NCBI RefSeq assembly: GCF_001457815.1
Contig: NZ_LN898221.1
Location: 1,197,053 to 1,261,052 of the forward strand
DNA: 64,000 nt
Source: Vitreoscilla massiliensis
Lineage (GTDB): Bacteria > Pseudomonadota > Gammaproteobacteria > Burkholderiales > Neisseriaceae
Reading direction: 5' to 3'
Shown here: positions 52,293 to 60,041 of the stretch, one piece after another
Position numbering within the stretch: the first letter of the stretch is position 1
How the letters are laid out: every line of letters starts with the position of its first letter
Translations under genes and position numbers: made by a program
Notes under the pieces: generated by a model
The model's database searches: none
Seen by the model: only the letters and a program-made list of their open reading frames with translations
What the model was told of the DNA's origin: nothing

Positions 52293-53423
52293 ATGAACGC
52301 TTACCCTTATTTGTTGCAACGCACACGCATCGGTGCGATGAACCTGCCCAATCGTGTCCTGATGGCACCGTTAACGCGCTTGCGTGCCAGCCTGCCCGGT
52401 GACATCCCGACCGATTTGATGGCCGAATATTACGCGCAGCGCGCCAGCGCCGGCTTCATCATCACCGAAGCCACACAGATTTCGGCGCAAGCCAAAGGCT
52501 ACCAAGGCGCGCCCGGTTTGCACAGCGATGCGCAACAGCGCGCATGGGCCAAAGTTACCCAAGCCGTGCACGCACGTGGTGGTCGCATTGGAGTGCAATT
52601 GTGGCACACCGGTTTGATTTCGCACCAAAGCCTGCAACCGGATTTGCGCGCACCGATTTCTGCCTCGGCTACCCAAGATTTGCCTACCCGCACCAGCGTG
52701 CAAGATACCGCAGGTCAGGTATACCGCGTCGAAACCACGCCTTCGCGTGCGGCCAGCTTGGCCGAGATACAGCAAGTCATTGCCGATTTTGCTGCGGCCA
52801 CCCGCCGCGCTCGCGCGGCCGGTTTTGACTTTGTCGAAATCCACGGTGCCCATGGCTATTTATTGCACCAATTCTTGGTGGCCGCCGTTAACCAACGCGA
52901 CGATGCTTACGGCGGCAGCCGCGACAATCGCGCCCGTTTATTATTGGAAGTGGTCGATGCCTGCGTGGCCGCTTGGGATGCCGAGCACATCGGCATCCGC
53001 ATTTCGCCAATAGGCAAATTCAATGGCATGCCCGGTGAATTCGGTGCCGACGATACCTTGTGGTTGGTGGATGAGCTGAACCAACGCGGCCTGATGTATT
53101 TGCACATTTCCGAACCCGATTTTGCTGGCGCCGCCTCATTAAGCGATGCCTACCGCTTGGAAATCCGCCGCCGTTTCGACCGTGCCATCATCGGTGCCGG
53201 CCTGTACACGGCTGCCAAGGCCAATCGTTTAATCGAAGCCGGTTTGATTGATGCTGCCGCGTTTGGTCGCGACTTTATCGCCAATCCTGATTTGCCTGAG
53301 CGCTTTGCCAACCAAGCCGAATTGAATCCCTACCGCGCCGAATTGGCCTATGGCGGCGGCGCAGCAGGCTATACCGATTACCCATTTTTAGAAGCACAAT
53401 GCGAAGGAGCAGCGAATGACTGA
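52293..53423 (+). CDS. Old Yellow Enzyme family alkene reductase (NemA-like)
   Basis: 376 aa, FMN-dependent TIM barrel reducing activated alkenes or nitro compounds with NAD(P)H. Seen are RVLMAPLTRLRAS, the LWHTGLISH strand, FDFVEIHGAHGYLLHQFL with the substrate His, YGGSRDNRARLLLEV, and the late FGRDFIANPDLPERF phosphate-binding segment. Start at MNAYPYLL; the ORF runs back into parE in another frame. Its stop overlaps the ygfZ start by eight bases, so the two are co-translated. Physiological substrate unknown. Confidence 0.9.
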   Translation: MNAYPYLLQRTRIGAMNLPNRVLMAPLTRLRASLPGDIPTDLMAEYYAQRASAGFIITEATQISAQAKGYQGAPGLHSDAQQRAWAKVTQAVHARGGRIGVQLWHTGLISHQSLQPDLRAPISASATQDLPTRTSVQDTAGQVYRVETTPSRAASLAEIQQVIADFAAATRRARAAGFDFVEIHGAHGYLLHQFLVAAVNQRDDAYGGSRDNRARLLLEVVDACVAAWDAEHIGIRISPIGKFNGMPGEFGADDTLWLVDELNQRGLMYLHISEPDFAGAASLSDAYRLEIRRRFDRAIIGAGLYTAAKANRLIEAGLIDAAAFGRDFIANPDLPERFANQAELNPYRAELAYGGGAAGYTDYPFLEAQCEGAAND

Positions 53424-54300
53424 AACAACAGCCAGTTTATTGCCTTACTTGGGCGTGTTGAAAGTCAGCGGTGAAGACCGTGCCTCATTCCTACATAACC
53501 AATTGTCTAACGACGTCAACAATTTGCCCATCGCACAAGCGTGTTACGCCACTTACAACACCCCCAAAGGGCGGGTGTTGGCGAATATGTTGGTGCTCAA
53601 TACCGGCGACGAATTGTGGCTGATCATGTCGGCCGACTTGATTGAAGCCATCGCCAAGCGTTTGCGCATGTTTGTGCTCCGCAGCAAAGTGACTTTGGCA
53701 AACGCCAGCGACAGCTTGGGCGTGGCCAGCAACATCGTTCCTACCGACGAAGACTATGCCTTGCCAGAAGTGCCGCCTTTATTGCTCAATGCCGAATTGA
53801 ACGATGGCGTTTGGCGCATTGCCTTGCCGCACGAAGGCGTGTTGTGCGTCGGCGATATCTCAGCCCTACCCGCTCACAATGAAAAAGCCGAATTGCAATG
53901 GCGCAGCCATGAAATCAACCACGGCTACCCTTGGATACGCGCAGCCAACAGCGAAACCTGCGTGGCACAAATGCTCAACCAACACTTGCTCGGCGGTGTG
54001 CATTTTCGCAAAGGCTGCTACCCCGGCCAAGAAATCATCGCCCGCGCGCAATACCGCGGCCAAGTCAAACGCGGCTTGGTGATGTATGGCTCCAACCAAT
54101 TGGTCGAAGCCGGTGAAAAACTGTTTGACGATGCCGGTGAAGAAGTGGGCGTGGTCATCAATGCCATCCCGCAAGCAATGGGTTCATTGATTTTGGCGGT
54201 GGTGAAATACTCGGTCGAAAACGAACGTTTGAACACCGAAAAAGCCGCCGCTTTGGACTTCAAACGCCGTTTTTACACCGTGGCTGAAGAGGCGCAATAA
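53416..54300 (+). CDS. ygfZ: Folate-binding protein YgfZ
   Basis: 294 aa. GcvT-related protein that uses tetrahydrofolate to support Fe-S enzymes such as MiaB. The signature KGCYPGQEIIARAQYRG with its conserved Cys is intact, and the N-terminal GEDRASFLHNQLSNDV is typical. It overlaps the OYE gene by eight bases and is followed two bases later by the DUF4442 gene. Functionally it fits the isc operon elsewhere in the window. Confidence 0.93.
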   Translation: MTETTASLLPYLGVLKVSGEDRASFLHNQLSNDVNNLPIAQACYATYNTPKGRVLANMLVLNTGDELWLIMSADLIEAIAKRLRMFVLRSKVTLANASDSLGVASNIVPTDEDYALPEVPPLLLNAELNDGVWRIALPHEGVLCVGDISALPAHNEKAELQWRSHEINHGYPWIRAANSETCVAQMLNQHLLGGVHFRKGCYPGQEIIARAQYRGQVKRGLVMYGSNQLVEAGEKLFDDAGEEVGVVINAIPQAMGSLILAVVKYSVENERLNTEKAAALDFKRRFYTVAEEAQ

Positions 54301-54302
54301 GC

Positions 54303-54785
54303 ATGAGTCTGAAGGCTTGGGCTTTTGCCAAACCGGTGCGCATGCGTCGGTTTATGAATGTGTGGCCACCGTTTTTGTTTGCCGGCATTTATGTGCAGGA
54401 GCTGTCAGATGACTACACGTTTTGCCGCGTCAAACTGCGCTCATGGCCGGCCACGCGCAACATCAATGGCAGCCAATTCGGCGGCAATTTGTTCGCCATG
54501 ACCGACCCCATCTACCCGTTGATGTTATTGGGGGTGTTTGGCAAAGACTATTATGTGTGGGACAAAGAGGCGACCATCGAATTCATCAAACCCGCGTTTC
54601 GCGCCGCCTATTTTGAATGCCGCTTAAGTCTGGACACCATCGCCGCCATCAAACAAGCGTGTGCCGATGGCGACAAGCATTTTCCGGTATTGGAAAACCA
54701 CATTGTCGATGCCCAAGGCAATGTCATCGCCAAGGTCAAACGCACGCTGTACATCCGTTTGAAGCCAGAACACCGGCCACAATAG
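54303..54785 (+). CDS. DUF4442 hotdog-fold protein
   Basis: 160 aa. The pattern INGSQFGGNLFAMTDPIYPLMLL in the central helix and the DKEATIEFIKPAF strand match DUF4442, a thioesterase-like hotdog family of unknown substrate. It starts two bases after ygfZ and so belongs to the OYE-ygfZ transcript. An outward DUS-like pair follows its stop. Confidence 0.8.
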   Translation: MSLKAWAFAKPVRMRRFMNVWPPFLFAGIYVQELSDDYTFCRVKLRSWPATRNINGSQFGGNLFAMTDPIYPLMLLGVFGKDYYVWDKEATIEFIKPAFRAAYFECRLSLDTIAAIKQACADGDKHFPVLENHIVDAQGNVIAKVKRTLYIRLKPEHRPQ

Positions 54786-54797
54786 TGTCCAATCTGT

Positions 54798-54832
54798 TTA
54801 CAGGCCGCTTGTGGTATCTAAGCGGCCTGTAA
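54798..54832. repeat. Outward-facing DUS-like pair after the DUF4442 gene
   Basis: TTACAGGCCGC at 54798 and GCGGCCTGTAA at 54822, 13 bases apart; can pair over 11 bases but without a T run. Confidence 0.8.
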
Positions 54833-54901
54833 CTATCTACACACTTGCCAAGCCACTGCCCATGCTCTTTCAAGCTATACTGTGGTTTTGCCTCCCAGTA
54901 G

Positions 54902-55438
54902 ATGGCCATGTCACACCTTCCCCAACTTGATGGCACACTGTATGTGCCCGACTTTATTGCTAAGCCCGATGCCTTGTTGCAGCATTTATTGCAACAAGTA
55001 GCGTGGGACACGCGCATGCAAGCGCGCCTCACCGCCAGCTATGGCAAGGCTTACAATTACTCGCAAATGACTTATCCCGAACAAGCGATGTTGCCCGCCT
55101 TGGCTGAGCTACTGCCAAGTATTGAACAGACTATTGGCTTTTTACCCAACAATTGCCTGCTCAACCACTATGCCGACGGCAGCGCCCGCATGGGCTACCA
55201 TGCCGACCAAACCGAGGTATTGGACGGCGACACCGGCATCGTCATCGTGTCTTTGGGTTCTGAACGCAATTTCGTGTTTCGCAACAGCGCCGACCCCAGC
55301 ATTAAAATCAGCCACACCCTCGCCCACGGCAGCTTGTTCTACATGAATCAGCAAGTTCAAACACAGTGGCAACATGCGATACCCACGTGCAAAACAGATG
55401 CCGTGCGTTTGAGTTTGACGTTTCGCTGTTTAAAATAA
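54902..55438 (+). CDS. AlkB-like 2-oxoglutarate/Fe(II) dioxygenase
   Basis: 178 aa (176 if the ATG at 54908 is used; no clear ribosome-binding site decides). The jelly-roll iron site is seen in RMGYHADQTEV (His and Asp) and the distal His in WQHAIPTCKT, with the 2-oxoglutarate Arg in VRLSLTFR. NHYADGSARMGYH is the AlkB family signature. It probably repairs alkylated bases in DNA or RNA by oxidative demethylation. Monocistronic between DUS-rich gaps. Confidence 0.88.
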   Translation: MAMSHLPQLDGTLYVPDFIAKPDALLQHLLQQVAWDTRMQARLTASYGKAYNYSQMTYPEQAMLPALAELLPSIEQTIGFLPNNCLLNHYADGSARMGYHADQTEVLDGDTGIVIVSLGSERNFVFRNSADPSIKISHTLAHGSLFYMNQQVQTQWQHAIPTCKTDAVRLSLTFRCLK

Positions 55439-55450
55439 GAATGCACATGC

Positions 55451-55461
55451 TTACAGGCCGC
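55451..55461 (-). repeat. DUS-like 11-mer after the AlkB-like gene
   Basis: Single TTACAGGCCGC 12 bases past the stop, start of a 280-base non-coding region. Confidence 0.85.
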
Positions 55462-55669
55462 TGTTTGCATGCTCATGTAGTCAAACCATGCCAGTGGCGC
55501 GTTGCTATCCATAACCAGCCTGTGCAGTGCTTTGCTGATTAAAGAACTGCTTTCAATCAGACTTTAACTGACAGGCTGTATTCATTGCTGATGCAACCTG
55601 TAAGCCCAATAAGGGTACTGTTGTATGCCTTCACAACATACTCATTTGCATTTTAAGCTTTATAAATGC
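55462..55669. other. Non-coding region with decayed DUS-like copies
   Basis: No gene is convincing. Near-matches such as GACAGGCTGTA (55571) and CAACCTGTAAG (55590) look like eroded copies of the uptake motif. The region separates the convergent AlkB-like and AAA+ genes. Confidence 0.5.
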
Positions 55670-55696
55670 TTACAGGCCGCATTAAGCGGCCTGTAA
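55670..55696. terminator. Outward DUS-like hairpin behind the AAA+ gene
   Basis: TTACAGGCCGC-ATTAA-GCGGCCTGTAA: 11 perfect pairs and a 5-base loop. It lies 26 bases past the AAA+ stop on the minus strand; no strong T run, so partial termination is likely. Confidence 0.7.
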
Positions 55697-55721
55697 ACAT
55701 ACATCCATACCAGTCAACAGA

Positions 55722-57836
55722 CTAAACGAAACCAAAACTGCCTTTGGAGCCATTTTCTTTCAATGCGCATTCCGCTTGCAGCAATTCCAACAGGTGTTGG
55801 GCTGACGTAATCGGCGTGATGCGTGCGCACTTGGCCACCACGGCAAAGTCGCCGGGGGTGAGCATGTGTAACTTGCCCACGCTGTATTCCAAGGCCGCAG
55901 GGCATTCCAATTGGAAATGAGCGCAATAGGCTTGGAACAAACTCCAACGCTGCTCTAGGCGCAAAAAGCCAAATTCGATTTTGAAATCAAAACGGCGCAG
56001 CGCCGCTTGGTCCAAATGCTTCATCAAATTGGTGGTGGCGACAAACACCCCTTGAAACGCCTCCATTTGTGTCAGCATTTCGTTGACCTGTGTCACTTCC
56101 CACGATTGGCTGGCTTGGCGTCTGTCCATCAAGAAGCTGTCGACCTCGTCGAAAATCAGCACCGCGTTATCACGCGCCGCTTCTTCAAACGCAGCGGCGA
56201 TTAATTGCTCGCTCTCGCCCACGTATTTGGACAGCAAATCCGAGCCTTTTTTGTACAGCAAGGGCTTGTCCATTTGCTTGGCCAACCATTTCACATACGC
56301 GCTTTTGCCTGTGCCTGGTGGGCCATACAAACACAAACTGCCCACTTGCGACTGGGCAAAACCATCGGCCAATTGCTGCAAATTCTGGCGGCTGTTAATC
56401 CACTGAATGTCGTAAACCGCGCCGATGTCGGCTTTGCGGTTCAGGTGCGAACTGATGCCTTGCGCCTTGAGGGTATTGTGCAATAACTGCTTGTACAAGA
56501 CCGCTTGGTCGCGTTCGCTCAAGGCATCGCCCACTTCTTCGGTGACTTTGTGCGCACGTTCCAACATCGCCGGCACCAAGTCTTCGTGTTCGGCCAATTG
56601 TTCGATTTCTGCCTCGGTCAAAAAGCCGTGGGTCAAACGTGCAATCATGTCGCGGCGTTTGGCGCGTGGCGGCGCTTTCATCTCGATGACCATGTCAAAA
56701 CGGCGTAAAAATGCCCTATCCATCACATCGACACGGTTGGTAATCCACACCGTTGGCACCGCATTTTGCTCCAACATGCGGTTGAGCCAGCCCTTGTTCA
56801 ATTGGTAGTCTTTTTGGCCATCGTTGAACACATCTTCAACCTCATCAAACAACAGCAACATGTTTTGCTTGGCAAAAATGTGTTGTGCCGCGCGCAGTGC
56901 GCTCATGCGCGCCTCGCGGCTGGCAGGGTTGCCCTCATCATCGGCCCACGCCACTTCGATGCATTCCAAACCCAAGTCTTGCGACAAGGCGCGAGTGAAT
57001 TCGGTTTTACCCGTGCCAGCCACGCCGTACACCAAGATATTGCAGCCTTTGTGCTGTTTGGCCACCACTTTGGGCAGGTAATGCTGCAAAGCCGGCACCA
57101 AAGTGCCCAAATGGCTGAAGTCTTGCAGATTCAATTCGGTGGTCGGTGCGGTGTGCACATGGCGCTTGAGCAATTCCACAGGGCTGATGACTTCTTGGCA
57201 CATCCATTCGGCAAACTGGCTGCTCATCAAATCGATTTTGCTGCGCAGTGGGTATTCGCTTGAGTGGTCTATCTTCAACAAACCGGTGTGAAACAAGGCT
57301 TGCTCATGCCCCAAAGCATGGCGCACATCGGCCTCGGTCAATTGCAATACCACCGCCAAACACAACACCACTTGGCGGCTGTTGAGCTCGCCCATGAATT
57401 GCGCCGCCTGCGACAACACATTGGTTTGGTACATCATGATGACAAAGGTGAGGATTTTCGCCTCTACCGCGTTCAAACCTAGCAATTGCTGCCATGCCAA
57501 GATGTTTTGCTGCAACACTTCGGGCACGCCGTTTTGGTAAACCTCGTCCCATTTAATGGTTTTTTGCCATTTCACAAAATGCTTTTTCATGTGTGCACGC
57601 GCCGCTACCGGCTCGTAAGCATCGGCATCACTGAACCACAGATTGGCTTGCAATAAGGTCGCCACCGATTCATCATCGAAACCATGTTCGCCGATGAAAT
57701 CGGACTGCCCGCCCAGCGGCAACATCATTTGCCATACCCACGCACGCAGCAAATCTGCGGTCTTAGGATCGATTTGATTTTGTTGCAAAATAGAAGGGGT
57801 ATCGTTTGCGCTCATTGTTTCATTCACAGTATTCAT
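55722..57836 (-). CDS. Protein with two AAA+ ATPase domains
   Basis: 704 aa, soluble. An N-terminal helical region (about 1-240) precedes the first AAA+ domain with Walker A YGVAGTGKTEF (about 270-280), Walker B LLLFDEVED and arginine motif RRFD. The second has Walker A LYGPPGTGKSAY (about 503-514), the KYVGESEQ pore-like segment, Walker B VLIFDEVDSF and another RRFD. Both sites look able to hydrolyse ATP. The order is like tandem unfoldases (Cdc48/VAT or ClpB-like), but the N domain is unfamiliar and no peptidase partner is beside it. ATG 57836 chosen; a TTG lies just before. Confidence 0.8.
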   Translation of the reverse strand: MNTVNETMSANDTPSILQQNQIDPKTADLLRAWVWQMMLPLGGQSDFIGEHGFDDESVATLLQANLWFSDADAYEPVAARAHMKKHFVKWQKTIKWDEVYQNGVPEVLQQNILAWQQLLGLNAVEAKILTFVIMMYQTNVLSQAAQFMGELNSRQVVLCLAVVLQLTEADVRHALGHEQALFHTGLLKIDHSSEYPLRSKIDLMSSQFAEWMCQEVISPVELLKRHVHTAPTTELNLQDFSHLGTLVPALQHYLPKVVAKQHKGCNILVYGVAGTGKTEFTRALSQDLGLECIEVAWADDEGNPASREARMSALRAAQHIFAKQNMLLLFDEVEDVFNDGQKDYQLNKGWLNRMLEQNAVPTVWITNRVDVMDRAFLRRFDMVIEMKAPPRAKRRDMIARLTHGFLTEAEIEQLAEHEDLVPAMLERAHKVTEEVGDALSERDQAVLYKQLLHNTLKAQGISSHLNRKADIGAVYDIQWINSRQNLQQLADGFAQSQVGSLCLYGPPGTGKSAYVKWLAKQMDKPLLYKKGSDLLSKYVGESEQLIAAAFEEAARDNAVLIFDEVDSFLMDRRQASQSWEVTQVNEMLTQMEAFQGVFVATTNLMKHLDQAALRRFDFKIEFGFLRLEQRWSLFQAYCAHFQLECPAALEYSVGKLHMLTPGDFAVVAKCARITPITSAQHLLELLQAECALKENGSKGSFGFV

Positions 57837-57877
57837 CAAGACTCAGAGGGTGCAAAAAATCAAAGCATCAGTTTGAT

Positions 57878-57888
57878 GCGGCCTGTAA
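57878..57888 (+). repeat. DUS-like 11-mer between the AAA+ gene and radA
   Basis: Extended form ATGCGGCCTGTAAA, 40 bases past the radA stop and about 42 before the AAA+ start (both minus strand). Confidence 0.85.
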
Positions 57889-57927
57889 AGCACTGTCAAC
57901 CTTATCTTGCCACTATTGCACACTCTT

Positions 57928-59295
57928 TCAATCGCGGCGACAAATGTCCACAGCTTCTTGCAAAGATGACACACCATAAAGTGTCAGTTGAGGGAAATCT
58001 TGTTGATGGCGCGGCAAATTGGCTTTGGGCACGATGGCGTGGGTAAAGCCCAATTTTTCCGCTTCTTTAAGACGCTCTTGTCCGCGCGACACCGGTCTGA
58101 CCTCGCCCGATAAACCGATTTCACCAAAGGCTATCATTTTCTCAGGCAATGGTTTGTTGCGGTAGCTGGACAACATCGCCAATATCACCGCCAAGTCGGC
58201 CGCAGGCTCCATGATTTTGACGCCACCGACGGCATTGAGAAACACATCTTGGTCAAAACAGGCAATGCCTGCATGGCGATTGAGCACGGCCAACAACATC
58301 GCCAAACGGTTTTGCTCCAGACCGACGGTCAAGCGTTTAGGGGTGAAGCCATGCGCATCGTCGACCAGTGCTTGGATTTCCACCAACAAAGGCCGTGAGC
58401 CTTCTTGCGTGACCAACACACACGAGCCGGGCACATCATCGCGGTACGAGGCCAAGAAAATGGCCGATGGATTGGCCACGCCTTTTAAGCCTTTGTCCGT
58501 CATTGCAAACACGCCCAATTCATTGGCGGCGCCAAAACGGTTTTTAATCGCGCGTATCATGCGGTAATTGCTGTGGCTGTCGCCTTCAAAATACAACACC
58601 GCATCGACCATGTGCTCCAACACCCGTGGGCCGGCTATGGCACCGTCTTTGGTGACGTGGCCGACCAGTAAGATAGTGATGCCTTGCTGCTTGGCCACCC
58701 GTGTCAATTGCGCCGCACATTCACGCACTTGCGATACCGAACCGGGTGCCGAGGTGATTTGGTCTGAATACAGTGTTTGTATCGAATCGATGACCGCCAC
58801 TTTGGGCTGGCGCTCTTTCAGCATTTGCACAATGGCTTCAAGACGGATTTCGGCCAATAAATTGATGTGCTCAGGATGCAGCGACAAGCGCTGAGCGCGC
58901 AATGCCACTTGCTGCGCCGACTCCTCGCCCGACACATACAAGCAAGATCGGTCAGCGCCCATTAAGGCCGTTGCCTGCAACAACAATGTCGATTTGCCTA
59001 TGCCCGGGTCGCCACCCAATAACACCACCGCGCCCTCAACCAAGCCACCGCCCAACACCCGATCCAACTCGGTCAAACCTGTTGTAGAACGTGGCACTTC
59101 TTCGGCAGTGACTTCGGCCAAGTTTTGTACCTTGCTGCTGGTTTGGCTCCACGCATCAAAACGGTTGTTGCTGGCGGGCAAGATGGCATTTTCTTGCAAG
59201 GTATTCCATTGCCCACAATGCGGACATTGCCCTGCCCATTTTGGGGTAGTACCGCCACATTCACTGCACTGGTATTGGGTTTTGACTTTGGCCAT
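57928..59295 (-). CDS. radA: DNA repair protein RadA (Sms)
   Basis: 455 aa. A RecA-like branch-migration helicase that acts in recombination and natural transformation. Zinc finger CSECG and CPHCGQW near the start, Walker A GGDPGIGKSTLLLQ (about 95), the RadA-specific KNRFGA motif in IRAIKNRFGAANE, and a C-terminal Lon-protease-like domain are present. Its start lies 17 bases after the SDR gene, so it is the last gene of the hpn transcript, an unusual pairing. Confidence 0.95.
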   Translation of the reverse strand: MAKVKTQYQCSECGGTTPKWAGQCPHCGQWNTLQENAILPASNNRFDAWSQTSSKVQNLAEVTAEEVPRSTTGLTELDRVLGGGLVEGAVVLLGGDPGIGKSTLLLQATALMGADRSCLYVSGEESAQQVALRAQRLSLHPEHINLLAEIRLEAIVQMLKERQPKVAVIDSIQTLYSDQITSAPGSVSQVRECAAQLTRVAKQQGITILLVGHVTKDGAIAGPRVLEHMVDAVLYFEGDSHSNYRMIRAIKNRFGAANELGVFAMTDKGLKGVANPSAIFLASYRDDVPGSCVLVTQEGSRPLLVEIQALVDDAHGFTPKRLTVGLEQNRLAMLLAVLNRHAGIACFDQDVFLNAVGGVKIMEPAADLAVILAMLSSYRNKPLPEKMIAFGEIGLSGEVRPVSRGQERLKEAEKLGFTHAIVPKANLPRHQQDFPQLTLYGVSSLQEAVDICRRD

Positions 59296-59312
59296 AGACT
59301 CTTTTGTAAACG

Positions 59313-60041
59313 CTATTTGCTTAATACCACCACTTCACCACTGCGTCCTCGTGATGCGCGGCTGGCCCAATACACAAAATCGGGCAGAATTTCGGCAATC
59401 TCATGACGCTCAGATTGGCTCTCACCGGGATGGGTTTTCACCCGCTGTGGGCTGTGCACCGGTCCAGGGATTAAAGTATTCACACGCAGATTGTCAAAGC
59501 GTTCCAACTCTTGCGCCAACACCTTTCCCAAATAGTTCAGGCCGGCTTTGGAAGCCCCGAAACCGCCCCAATACGCTGCAGGCTCTATGCTGTGGCTCTC
59601 GCTGACATAAATAATGCTGGCATCGTCCGATTTTTGCAGCAAAGGCATGCACGCACGGGTTAAGGCCATGGGCGCGACGGTATTGATCCGGTATTGGTTC
59701 ATCCACTCGTCGACGGTTTGAAATGCAATTGGCGACAAGGTATACATATAGGCCGCGCAGTGCACGATGCCATCGAGTTGGTGTCCCGTCGCTTCGGCGA
59801 TGGCAAACGCAAATTGATCAAACTCGGCTTCTTTGGCATGTAAAAAATCAAAACACAAGGCATAAGGTTCAATACTGCCTTGGGCCACAATTTGATCGTA
59901 AACTTTTTCCAATTTGCCTTGATGGCGGCCTGTAAGCACGACCGTGGCTCCGGCGGCGGCGTAAGCCAAGGCAACGGCGGCGCCCACTCCTTGGGATGCG
60001 CCTGTGATGAGGATGGTTTTACCGGCTAAGGCTTGCTTCAT
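59313..60041 (-). CDS. SDR-family protein with altered catalytic Tyr (YciK-like)
   Basis: 242 aa, Rossmann fold. The cofactor motif TGASQGVGAAVALAYAA and the HCAAYMY segment are normal. At the catalytic site the YxxxK Tyr is Phe: the segment reads YWGGFGASKAG, where the codon is TTC. The upstream Ser (YVSESHS) is present. It may bind NAD(P) without reducing, or use another residue. Start at MKQALAGK, overlapping the hpnE stop; a longer frame runs through hpnE. A DUS-like copy lies at 59925. Confidence 0.85.
   Translation of the reverse strand: MKQALAGKTILITGASQGVGAAVALAYAAAGATVVLTGRHQGKLEKVYDQIVAQGSIEPYALCFDFLHAKEAEFDQFAFAIAEATGHQLDGIVHCAAYMYTLSPIAFQTVDEWMNQYRINTVAPMALTRACMPLLQKSDDASIIYVSESHSIEPAAYWGGFGASKAGLNYLGKVLAQELERFDNLRVNTLIPGPVHSPQRVKTHPGESQSERHEIAEILPDFVYWASRASRGRSGEVVVLSK
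59925..59935 (+). repeat. DUS-like 11-mer inside the SDR gene
   Basis: Coding strand reads Leu-Thr-Gly-Arg, the same alternative frame as in serB. Confidence 0.85.
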
